From Victivallales bacterium (lineage in GTDB: Bacteria > Verrucomicrobiota > Lentisphaeria > Victivallales > UBA1829), in NCBI GenBank assembly GCA_016285335.1, contig JAEEQO010000072.1, positions 1-12,549 of the forward strand: a DNA stretch of 12,549 bases, in the 5' to 3' direction. Shown in pieces: positions 1-6,006 of this stretch. Every line of letters starts with the position of its first letter. The stretch's first letter is position 1. The translations under genes were made by a program, and so were the position numbers. The notes beneath the pieces are model-generated. The model ran no database searches, was not told the origin of the DNA, and saw nothing but the letters and a program-made list of their open reading frames with translations.

Positions 1-197
1 CCCTGTTCGGCGGCAAGGGTGTAGTGCCGGATCGCCGACGCAAAATTTCCCCGTCTGAAATCGGCCCGCCCCGCTTTCATTTCCGCATGGGCGGGCTCCT
101 CGAACACTTTGTGTGCGACGAACGCCGCGACGGTCAGAACGACCGCAACGACCGCAACGACCGCGATGAGAATGTTCCGGTTCTTTTTGTTCGACAT
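1..197 (-). CDS. Membrane-anchored Sel1/TPR-like protein, N-terminal part only
   Basis: Partial gene; the C-terminal part lies beyond the left edge. The 65 codons visible begin at ATG 197-195 and contain no stop. The protein starts with a short basic stretch (MSNKKNRN), then a very hydrophobic segment of about 20 residues rich in VVA repeats, with no lipobox cysteine, so it is probably an uncleaved membrane anchor. From about residue 40 the sequence (AEMKAGRADFRRGNFASAIR, then HYTLAAEQG) looks like the first helix pair of a Sel1-like or TPR repeat; the AAEQG ending is typical of Sel1 repeats. Such repeats mediate protein-protein contacts, here presumably on the periplasmic side. The VVA run is encoded by a 9-bp tandem microrepeat near 138-164. 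The gene follows the lipoprotein gene at 223-996 after 25 bp and is likely co-transcribed with it. The TPR/Sel1 call rests on one repeat and is tentative. Confidence 0.6.
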   Translation of the reverse strand, partial: MSNKKNRNILIAVVAVVAVVLTVAAFVAHKVFEEPAHAEMKAGRADFRRGNFASAIRHYTLAAEQ

Positions 198-222
198 GGT
201 TTCAGGCCCTTTTATGGAGTTG

Positions 223-996
223 TTACCAAGTTGCATTCAGGAAAGGAAGACCCCACCAGCGGCCATTGTAATTCCATAAGCCGATTTGCAGGGAAAAACT
301 CTTTTCCGTCCCGGTGGACGACTCATCGACGGCATTGTCGGACAGATTGATTAGCCCGAATTGCAGATACGGGTCGCTTTTTACCTTGCTTCCTTCCCGT
401 CTGCTGTCATTGAGAACACCGATCTGAAAACGGTTTGTTTCAAGCGCTCTGTTGAAAACGCCGATTTGCGCGATGCCGTTGTCCTTCTGACCGGAATAAA
501 TCCGCCCCCAGGCTCCGCGCCAGTTCACGATGCCGAGTTGAACGCTGTTCCCGTCGAAACATCCATTGGCGGGCGCGACGCTCAAACCGTTCAGATCGCC
601 CGAGAAGAACAACAGAGGGGAAAGCTCGAGACCATTGAATTTCACGCCGGCGCAGACCGGAGCGACGGCGACCCCGTTTACCCCGCCGCTGAGATCATAA
701 AGGGATAAAAGGAGACCATTCACACCGCCGTCGTTGCCGTCGCGACCGGCCGATTCCGAGTCGCCGAAATCCACCCAGAACGGAAACCCGATTCGAAGAC
801 ATGGCCGGTTCTCCCTTTTTTCCGAATCATCCCCGAGATAGTCAGCATACCCCAAGTAACACCCGATTTGGGCATATTCCGTGTCAAACGCAAGGCGGAA
901 TCTCTCTTCCTCCGTCGTCCTGCACCCGGTGAATAGTGCAGCGGACAGGATGATCGCGAGGATTGCGAAGACTGTGTCGCGGGCTGATTTCGACAT
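223..996 (-). CDS. Repeat-containing lipoprotein, LA_2272-like
   Basis: A 257-residue exported protein of unknown function. Residues 1-25 form a signal peptide ending in LFTGC, so Cys25 is the probable lipidated residue; the -3 position is Phe, so the lipobox is not ideal. The mature part carries degenerate short repeats of the form NGLxxxP and (V/A/F/L)Q(I/L/F)G(I/V/L)(V/F/L/I/W)N, such as VQLGIVN, AQIGVFN, FQIGVLN, LQFGLIN and LQIGLWN, ending in PFLNATW. This pattern resembles the LA_2272-type surface repeat lipoproteins, which I recall from spirochaetes and Lentisphaerae; it may form a beta-rich surface structure. ATG 996-994 is preceded by AAAGG nine bases upstream, inside the 13-bp gap after the PIN toxin stop. 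The gene therefore appears to lie in the toxin-antitoxin transcription unit, followed by the Sel1-like gene 25 bp later. Family assignment is from pattern recognition only. Confidence 0.75.
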   Translation of the reverse strand: MSKSARDTVFAILAIILSAALFTGCRTTEEERFRLAFDTEYAQIGCYLGYADYLGDDSEKRENRPCLRIGFPFWVDFGDSESAGRDGNDGGVNGLLLSLYDLSGGVNGVAVAPVCAGVKFNGLELSPLLFFSGDLNGLSVAPANGCFDGNSVQLGIVNWRGAWGRIYSGQKDNGIAQIGVFNRALETNRFQIGVLNDSRREGSKVKSDPYLQFGLINLSDNAVDESSTGTEKSFSLQIGLWNYNGRWWGLPFLNATW

Positions 997-1009
997 GGTT
1001 TCGGGCCTT

Positions 1010-1432
1010 TCACGAAGTCGGAGGCTGCTTTATGATTTCAAGAAACTGTGCAGGAGTGACGATGAACGGCTTTACAGGAAAATGCTTCAAATTCCCCGTG
1101 ACAAGAAATGTTTCATCGGCTCCGTTCGTCAGCGTGACTGCATAAAACGGCACATCGTTCATATCTGGCAATACGATGTCCATATGCCCGGGTTCAAGAA
1201 GAACACCTCTTTGTGCCACATCCCGAAGAAAAACATCGACCGTAGCCGGATCGAAACCGAACTTTGCCCGATGCAGGACCTCGAAATACTCTTTAAGAAT
1301 CGCTTTGCTGAAAACGGGAACCACGGTGGAATCGAAGAGTTTTTCGACGACCGTTACCGGGGGAGAATCAACTCGTTTCGCAAGTAAAGCCGATACAAAG
1401 ACATTTGTGTCGATCACGGCATAAAACTTCAT
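1010..1432 (-). CDS. PIN-domain toxin (VapC-like, COG1569 type) of a type II toxin-antitoxin pair
   Basis: A 140-residue PIN-domain protein, probably a metal-dependent ribonuclease that cuts RNA when not held by its antitoxin. The N-terminal strand AVIDTNVFVSALL contains Asp8 and Asn10; Glu48 lies in the next helix (LKEYFEV), and Asp90/Asp93 lie in LPDMNDVPFY, giving the usual acidic metal site. The segment GADETFLVTGNLKHFP ends the core; Asn rather than Asp after TG is common in this PIN subfamily. Length and order match the 'putative toxin-antitoxin system toxin component, PIN family' group (TIGR00305/COG1569). Its ATG overlaps the antitoxin stop by four bases (ATGA), a classic translational coupling. 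Activity, target RNA and whether the pair is still functional cannot be judged from sequence, but the reading frame and acidic residues are intact. Confidence 0.85.
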   Translation of the reverse strand: MKFYAVIDTNVFVSALLAKRVDSPPVTVVEKLFDSTVVPVFSKAILKEYFEVLHRAKFGFDPATVDVFLRDVAQRGVLLEPGHMDIVLPDMNDVPFYAVTLTNGADETFLVTGNLKHFPVKPFIVTPAQFLEIIKQPPTS

Positions 1433-1716
1433 TTGCCCTTGCGTTTCCTTGTATTTGTGATTTCCGCGTTGATTTCAGCCAGGGACATTCCCTGCAGACC
1501 GTTCGCCTTTGCCTGGCGGCGCAGGCTTTGAAACGCCCTCAGACCCGTGTCGGACGGGGCGGCGGAGATTTCAAAGGGAATCCGGCGTTCCCGTACCACG
1601 GCACGGGCAAAAAGGTTGATTGCTGTTGAAGTATTCATTCCGAACTGAGCGCAAAGATCGTCGAGTTCCATCTTAAGTTTTTCGTCCATACGGACACTGA
1701 ATGTTGCTGTCGGCAC
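1429..1716 (-). CDS. RelB/DinJ-family antitoxin
   Basis: A 95-residue protein with the ribbon-helix-helix start of the RelB/DinJ family (PF04221). The strand TATFSVRMDEKLKMELD (residues 3-19) would bind DNA as a dimer, followed by GMNTSTAINLFARAVVRERRIPFEI (two helices, family hallmark STAINLF and RIPFE). The C-terminal half (LRAFQSLRRQAKANGLQGMS, then LAEINAEI) is the probable toxin-binding arm, and the end is very basic. The start is GTG 1716-1714, chosen because a near-perfect AGGAGG (complement of 1723-1728) lies six bases upstream. It should neutralise the PIN toxin encoded immediately downstream and repress its own promoter, where an inverted repeat fits an operator. RelB/DinJ antitoxins classically pair with RelE/YafQ toxins; here the partner is a PIN nuclease. 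Confidence 0.88.
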   Translation of the reverse strand: MPTATFSVRMDEKLKMELDDLCAQFGMNTSTAINLFARAVVRERRIPFEISAAPSDTGLRAFQSLRRQAKANGLQGMSLAEINAEITNTRKRKGK

Positions 1717-1720
1717 AATA

Positions 1721-1764
1721 AACCTCCTGTGTTTTATTTTGTGTCAAATATAACACAAGAGGTT
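1721..1764 (-). promoter_or_regulatory. Candidate autoregulatory operator of the toxin-antitoxin genes (inverted repeat)
   Basis: Two 13-bp arms, AACCTCCTGTGTT (1721-1733) and AACACAAGAGGTT (1752-1764), match as an inverted repeat at 12 of 13 positions around an 18-bp spacer. One arm lies between the -35 and -10 boxes and just touches the -10 box; the other contains the Shine-Dalgarno sequence. A nested 6-bp repeat TTGTGT/ACACAA sits at 1739-1744 and 1753-1758. The placement suits repression by the RelB-type antitoxin; in RNA the arms could also pair and hide the ribosome site. Binding itself is inferred. Confidence 0.55.
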
Positions 1765-1775
1765 GCAAAAGTCAA
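1747..1775 (-). promoter_or_regulatory. Sigma70-type promoter of the toxin-antitoxin genes
   Basis: On the minus strand the sequence reads TTGACT (complement of 1770-1775), a 17-bp spacer, then TATATT (complement of 1747-1752). Both boxes match the sigma70 consensus at five of six positions and the spacing is ideal. It lies about 30 bp upstream of the GTG start of the antitoxin gene, in an AT-rich gap after folP. Confidence 0.7.
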
Positions 1776-1819
1776 ATTAAAACTAAGAAAAAGAGAAAAA
1801 CAAAATGGCTTTTCCGCGC

Positions 1820-2677
1820 TTAAATGCTGGCAACTTTAATCGCATTGAGGGTGGCGGCGGGGTTGTGGACGCGGAGGGCTTCGACGCCGACGCGGCAGAG
1901 ATCAAGCTGGAGCTGGGCGGTGGCTTCGTCGCGGTCGGCGGGGCAGGGGATGCCGTACATGCGCCCGATGAAGCCCTTGCGGGAAATGCCGTAAAAGAGC
2001 GGATAGCCGAGCTTCTTGAACTCGGCGGCGCGGCGGATGAGCTCCATGTTCTGTTCGTCGTTCTTGGAGAACCCGACGCCGGGGTCGAGCATGATGCGAC
2101 CGCGGTCCACTCCGGCGCGGACTGCCTTCTCCACGGCGTCCAGCAGGAACGCCGAGACGTCGGCGATCAGGTCGCCGTACACGAGATTTTCCGGGGCCTG
2201 CATGGTGTCCGGCGTGCCGCGCATGTGCATGACGATGAGCGAGGCGCGATGCGCCGCGACGGCGTCCGCCATGCCGGGATCGAAATGGAGCCCGCTCACG
2301 TCGTTGACGCAGTCGGCTCCGGCGGCGAGCGCGGCGTCGGCGACGGCGGCCTTCCGCGTGTCGATGCTGATAAAAATGTCCGGGAAACGCGCCCGGATGA
2401 GCTTCAGGGCGGGGAGCAGACGACGGATTTCCTCGTCGGCCGGGACTTCCTCCGAGCCGGGACGGGTGGACTCCGCGCCGAGGTCGAGCGCATCCGCGCC
2501 GTCGGCCACCATTTGCGCGGCGAAGTCCGCCGCGACCTCCGCCGAGGCGTTGTGCGCGCCGCCGTCGCTGAAGGAATCCGGCGTGAGGTTCAGGATGCCG
2601 AAAAGACGCGGCCGGGTTGTTGCGCCCGGCCGTGTCGGTTGGTTCAGGGATTCGAAGAAGCGGTCAGAACGGGACAT
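1820..2677 (-). CDS. folP: Dihydropteroate synthase
   Basis: A 285-residue dihydropteroate synthase, the usual length. It joins p-aminobenzoate to 6-hydroxymethyl-7,8-dihydropterin diphosphate in cytoplasmic folate synthesis and is the sulfonamide target. Family motifs are present in order: GILNLTPDSFSDGG (27-40), DLGAESTRPGS (65-75), SIDTRK (104-109), VNDVSGL (124-130), MHMRGTP (150-156), LDPGVGFSK (197-205), GISRKGFIG (230-238) and RVH (269-271). The residue after RVH is Asn where Asp is usual. I chose ATG 2677-2675 because GGAG lies nine bases upstream and the first motif follows at normal distance; the same open frame extends much further upstream, but only as antiframe of gyrA. The start overlaps the gyrA end by 14 bp, so the gene probably depends on gyrA transcription and translation. 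No clear terminator hairpin follows, only T-rich sequence. Confidence 0.95.
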   Translation of the reverse strand: MSRSDRFFESLNQPTRPGATTRPRLFGILNLTPDSFSDGGAHNASAEVAADFAAQMVADGADALDLGAESTRPGSEEVPADEEIRRLLPALKLIRARFPDIFISIDTRKAAVADAALAAGADCVNDVSGLHFDPGMADAVAAHRASLIVMHMRGTPDTMQAPENLVYGDLIADVSAFLLDAVEKAVRAGVDRGRIMLDPGVGFSKNDEQNMELIRRAAEFKKLGYPLFYGISRKGFIGRMYGIPCPADRDEATAQLQLDLCRVGVEALRVHNPAATLNAIKVASI

Positions 2678-5534
2678 TGCCGTCGTCTCCGCCGCCGAGG
2701 TCGGCGGGATCGATGTAATCGTCGTCCTCGTCCTCGGACTGCTTCTTCGGCGCGTCGTCGTCGAAATCGTCGTCGCCGCCGGTCTCTTCCACGGCTTCCG
2801 CCTCGGCCTCAGCGTCCTCGCGGACGGGCAGGGGCTCTCCGGCAGCCGCGAAGACGCCGGTGTTTTCGGCCTCGGCCTTCGGTTCCTCTTCCTCGACCTG
2901 CGCCACGGTGGAAACGCCGATGATACTGTCGTTCTTGCGGAGGTTGATGATCCGGACGCCCATGGAGTTGCGGCCCACAAGACGGATCTCGTCGACGCGG
3001 GTGCGGACCACCTGGCCGCGCTGCGTGGTGAGGATGATCTCGTCGCCGTGGTGGACCTTGATGGCAGCCACGACCGTTTCGCCCTCGCCGAGCTTGATGT
3101 TGCGGACGCCCATCGCGCCGCGTCCGGTGAGACGGTAGGAGTCGACGTAGCTGCGCTTGCCGACGCCGCTGCTGGTGACCACGAGGAGCTGCGGGCGCGT
3201 GTCGTCTTCCGCGACGGGTTCGTCGGAATCCGCGGCGGCGTCTTCGGCCTCTTCCGCTTCTTCAGCCGTTTCCGCGCCGTCGATCGCGGCGGCTTCGTCC
3301 GCGGCGTCCGCATCGACGTCCGCGTCGTTGATCGGGGCGACGTTTTCCTCATTGTCGGCGTCGACGTCAAGATCGGCCGCGGGCGCCTCGATGACGGGCG
3401 GCAGTCCGGTCGCGACGACTTCCATGCCGATCACGTAGTCGCCCTCGAATTTGAACTTGATGCCGTGGACGCCGCGCGCGGCGCGTCCCATCGGGCGGAC
3501 CTTCGATTCGCTGAAGCGGCATGCCATGCCCTTCGCGGTGGAGAGGATGATCTCGCTGGAGCCGTCGGAGAGGTCGGCTGCGATCAGGTCGTCGTTGTCC
3601 TCGATCACGAGAGCGCGGATGCCGACCTTGCGGAGGTTGCGGAACGCGGAGAGCGGGGTCTTCTTGATGATGCCGTTGCGGGTGGCGAGCACGAGGGCGA
3701 CGCCGGGCTGGTCGAACATGGCGCGGTTGATCGTGACCATGGCGCGGATCTGCTCGTCCTTCTCGAACTTGATGAGGTTCACGATCGCCTTGCCGTTGCC
3801 GGTGCGGGCGCCTTCCGGGATGTCGTAGACGTTCAGCCAGTACATGAACCCGCGGTCGGTGATGAAGAAGATGATGTCGTGACTGTCGGCGCTGAAGAGG
3901 CGCGCCACGTGGTCTTCCTCCTTGGTGCTCATGCCGATGACGCCCTGGCCGCCGCGGTGCTGCGTGCGGTAGGTGTCGGCGGGGACGCGCTTGATGTAGC
4001 CGGTGTCGGAGACCGTGATGATGCAGGAGTGGCGCGGGATGAGGTCGGCGATGTCGATGTCGCCGTCGTCGTAGGTGATCTCGGTGCGTCTGGGGTCGGC
4101 GTACTTGTCGCGGATGGCGGCGAGTTCGGTCTTGATGAGCTCGAGGCGTTTTTCGCGGCTGGCGAGGAGTTCTTCGAGCTCGGCGATGCGGCGCATGAGC
4201 TCGTTGTACTGGTTTTCGAGGTCGTCGACGGCGAGGTTGGTGAGCTGGTGGAGGCGCATGTTCAGGATCGCCGCCGCCTGGATCGTGTCGAGGTCGAACC
4301 GCGCCATGAGCGCCTTCGCGGCGGATTCGCGGTCGCGGGACTCGCGGATGATCTTCACGACTTCGTCGATGTTGCGCACGGCGATGAGCAGTCCGGCGAG
4401 GATGTGGGCGCGTTCGCGTGCCTTGCGGAGCTCGAATTCGGCGCGGCGGGTCACGACCTCGAAGCGGTGGTCGATGAACGCCTGGAGGATCTGCACGAGG
4501 TTCATCACGCGCGGACGGTTGTGGTCGACCACGAGCATGTTGCAGCCGAACGCGGTTTCAAGCTGGGTGGTGGCGAAGAGCTGGTTCAGGACCACGCTCG
4601 CCATGGCGCCGCGCTTGATGTCGATCACGATGCGGATGCCGATCTTCTTGTTGGATTCGTCGCGTAGGCCGGAAATGCCGGTGATGCGCTTTTCCTTCAC
4701 GACGTCGGCGATCTTCTTGACGAGGAGTTCCTTGTTCAGTGCGTAGGGGATCTCAGTCACGATGATCTGTTCGCGGTCGCCCTTCTCCACGATCTTGGTC
4801 TTGGCGCGGATCTTCAGCACGGCGTGGCCGGTCTCGTAGAGCGCGCGGACGGGGTTGATGCCGCAGATGATGCCGCCGGTGGGGAAGTCCGGGCCGGGGA
4901 GATACTGCATGAGGTCGCGGACAGTGGCGGTCGGATTGTCGAGCAGATGGATGGTGGCGTTCACGACTTCGCCGAGGTTGTGCGTCGGGATGTTCGTCGC
5001 CATGCCGACGCCGATGCCCACGCTGCCGTTCACCAGCACGTTCGGGAACTTCGCCGGGAGCACTTCGGGTTCCGTCGTCTCCTCGTCGAAGGTCGGGATC
5101 ATGTTGACCGTTTCCTTGTCGATGTCGGCGAGGAGTTCCTCCGCGATGCGTTCCATGCGGCACTCGGTGTAACGGTAGGCGGCCGGCGGGTCGCCGTCGA
5201 TGCTGCCGAAGTTGCCCTGACCCTCGATGAGCGGCGTGCGCATGGAGAAATCCTGCGCCATGCGGACGAGCGTGTCGTAGACGGAGGCGTCGCCGTGGGG
5301 ATGGTAGCTGCCGAGCACGTCGCCGACGACCTTGGCGCATTTGACGGTCTTGTGGGACTTGGTGAGTCCGCGCTGGCCCATGGCGTACAGGATGCGGCGG
5401 TTGCAGGGTTTCATGCCGTCACGGACGTCCGGGATGGCGCGGCCGACGTTCACGCTCAGCGAGTACTGGAGGTACGCGGTGTGCATGATGTCTTCGATGT
5501 TGATCGGGAACACATTGTGGGGAGTGTCGGACAT
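2664..5534 (-). CDS. gyrA: DNA gyrase subunit A
   Basis: A 956-residue GyrA, the DNA-cutting and wrapping subunit of gyrase, which with GyrB introduces negative supercoils using ATP. N-terminal numbering matches E. coli exactly: YHPHGD at 77-82, Ala83 and Asp87 in the quinolone region, and the catalytic tyrosine Tyr122 in RYTECRM. The C-terminal pinwheel starts near residue 504, with the GyrA box QHRGGQG at 525-531 and six recognisable blades. Two additions make it longer than E. coli GyrA (875 residues): an Ala/Asp/Glu-rich insert of about 65 residues (712-778) between blades 4 and 5, and an acidic tail of about 75 residues from 880 on. ATG 5534-5532 has AAAGG eight bases upstream. The absence of ParC-specific features, the GyrA box and the Ser/Ala-83 region make gyrase more likely than topoisomerase IV. 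No gyrB is visible in the window. Confidence 0.96.
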   Translation of the reverse strand: MSDTPHNVFPINIEDIMHTAYLQYSLSVNVGRAIPDVRDGMKPCNRRILYAMGQRGLTKSHKTVKCAKVVGDVLGSYHPHGDASVYDTLVRMAQDFSMRTPLIEGQGNFGSIDGDPPAAYRYTECRMERIAEELLADIDKETVNMIPTFDEETTEPEVLPAKFPNVLVNGSVGIGVGMATNIPTHNLGEVVNATIHLLDNPTATVRDLMQYLPGPDFPTGGIICGINPVRALYETGHAVLKIRAKTKIVEKGDREQIIVTEIPYALNKELLVKKIADVVKEKRITGISGLRDESNKKIGIRIVIDIKRGAMASVVLNQLFATTQLETAFGCNMLVVDHNRPRVMNLVQILQAFIDHRFEVVTRRAEFELRKARERAHILAGLLIAVRNIDEVVKIIRESRDRESAAKALMARFDLDTIQAAAILNMRLHQLTNLAVDDLENQYNELMRRIAELEELLASREKRLELIKTELAAIRDKYADPRRTEITYDDGDIDIADLIPRHSCIITVSDTGYIKRVPADTYRTQHRGGQGVIGMSTKEEDHVARLFSADSHDIIFFITDRGFMYWLNVYDIPEGARTGNGKAIVNLIKFEKDEQIRAMVTINRAMFDQPGVALVLATRNGIIKKTPLSAFRNLRKVGIRALVIEDNDDLIAADLSDGSSEIILSTAKGMACRFSESKVRPMGRAARGVHGIKFKFEGDYVIGMEVVATGLPPVIEAPAADLDVDADNEENVAPINDADVDADAADEAAAIDGAETAEEAEEAEDAAADSDEPVAEDDTRPQLLVVTSSGVGKRSYVDSYRLTGRGAMGVRNIKLGEGETVVAAIKVHHGDEIILTTQRGQVVRTRVDEIRLVGRNSMGVRIINLRKNDSIIGVSTVAQVEEEEPKAEAENTGVFAAAGEPLPVREDAEAEAEAVEETGGDDDFDDDAPKKQSEDEDDDYIDPADLGGGDDGNVPF

Positions 5535-5583
5535 GCTGGTGGCCTTTCAGAAGAAGGTGCGGGTTGTTTGTTGATTTTCTGAT

Positions 5584-5617
5584 GGTATAATATACCACGG
5601 AAATGCGCTGTTTTCAA
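5584..5617 (-). promoter_or_regulatory. gyrA promoter with palindromic -10 region
   Basis: Minus-strand boxes are TTGAAA (complement of 5612-5617) and TATATT (complement of 5589-5594), separated by 17 bp. The -10 box lies in a perfect 13-bp palindrome GGTATAATATACC (5584-5596). This leaves a leader of roughly 50 bases before the gyrA ATG. A 21-bp alternating purine-pyrimidine tract (5618-5638) abuts the -35 box on its upstream side. Confidence 0.65.
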
Positions 5618-5638
5618 GCGCGCGTGTGCGCGTGTGCG
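5618..5638. repeat. Alternating purine-pyrimidine tract (Z-DNA-prone)
   Basis: Twenty-one bases of unbroken purine-pyrimidine alternation made only of GC and GT steps (GCGCGCGTGTG, then CGCGTGTGCG). Such tracts are known to flip to Z-DNA under negative supercoiling. It sits directly upstream of the -35 box of gyrA; a regulatory role is inference. Confidence 0.6.
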
Positions 5639-5662
5639 AGAAAAATGACGAAAAAAAGCGGA

Positions 5663-5694
5663 AAATCGCCGGAAACGGCCTTTCCGGGCGATTT
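5663..5694. other. Stable hairpin in the gyrA upstream region
   Basis: AAATCGCC (5663-5670) pairs with GGCGATTT (5687-5694) and GGAAA (5671-5675) with TTTCC (5681-5685), around a 5-base loop and one bulged G: a 13-bp stem. Read on the minus strand it is followed by seven T after about seven bases, so it could stop antisense transcription heading toward gyrA; read on the plus strand no T run follows. The loop-side 12-mer ACGGCCTTTCCG (5675-5686) recurs at 5746-5757. The rest of 5640-5790 holds no convincing gene. Confidence 0.45.
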
Positions 5695-5788
5695 AAGGCT
5701 ATGTTTGGAATTTATAAAATTTGCAGAGAAGTAAAAATGAAAGAGACGGCCTTTCCGCGACTTTTTCGGGAAAATGACCGTTTCGCAC

Positions 5789-5816
5789 TTGATTTTTCGC
5801 CGTTCGGAAGTATGTT
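5789..5816 (+). promoter_or_regulatory. Promoter for the candidate structured RNA
   Basis: TTGATT (5789-5794), a 16-bp spacer and TATGTT (5811-5816) give a reasonable plus-strand sigma70 promoter. The predicted start near 5822-5823 coincides with the first base of the closing stem of the folded RNA described next, which strengthens both calls. Confidence 0.5.
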
Positions 5817-5821
5817 ATAAA

Positions 5822-5989
5822 AGGTCATCTCTTAAAATTGGTGTTCGGCGGCTTTTCGCGTCTGAGCAAAGTCCAACTGGTAAGATTTTCGATGGTTACG
5901 TTTTCAGGTAGCCATCTTCAAATCTTCCTGCATTGGCCTTTTTGCCCATCCGCTGAAAATCCATCCGATTGAATTTTAAGAGTTGCCCT
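5822..5989 (+). ncRNA. Candidate structured small RNA, 6S-like rod with central bubble
   Basis: The stretch between gyrA and the tRNA folds by hand into one long rod of about 168 bases. A closing stem pairs 5822-5839 with 5972-5989 at 16 of 18 positions, including a perfect 11-bp CTCTTAAAATT/AATTTTAAGAG. Inside it TTCGGCGG (5844-5851) pairs with CCGCTGAA (5950-5957, one G-U). A bubble follows, with a 14-base left strand (5852-5865) and a short right strand. Then come GCAAA/TTTGC, CCAA/TTGG, AAGATTT (5882-5888)/AAATCTT (5920-5926) and GATGGTTAC (5891-5899)/GTAGCCATC (5908-5916), capped by an 8-base loop. Own promoter, length, paired ends and a central bubble resemble 6S RNA (ssrS), which binds sigma70 RNA polymerase as an open-promoter mimic. 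No SRP RNA or tmRNA motif was found. The RNA class is a hypothesis; a T run (6000-6004) downstream may aid termination. Confidence 0.45.
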
Positions 5990-6006
5990 AAACACAATCT
6001 TTTTGT

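Noticed and set aside
1820..3370. Extension of the folP frame to 516 codons
   Set aside because: The upstream part is Arg/Thr/Ser-rich nonsense overlapping gyrA; the dihydropteroate synthase domain starts just after ATG 2677, which has a ribosome site.
2016..4667. Very long open frame (883 codons) on the plus strand opposite gyrA
   Set aside because: It is an antisense shadow produced by GC-rich codon bias; the composition is repetitive Val/Asp/Glu/Ala without domains, and gyrA on the other strand is certain.
5626..5820. Plus-strand 64-codon open frame upstream of the small RNA
   Set aside because: GTG start in the alternating GC/GT tract, no ribosome site, no recognisable features, and it crosses the hairpin and promoter elements.
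5829..5982. Terminal inverted repeats suggesting a MITE
   Set aside because: No target-site duplication flanks the 11-bp repeats, and internal pairing plus a promoter aligned to the stem start fit a structured RNA better.
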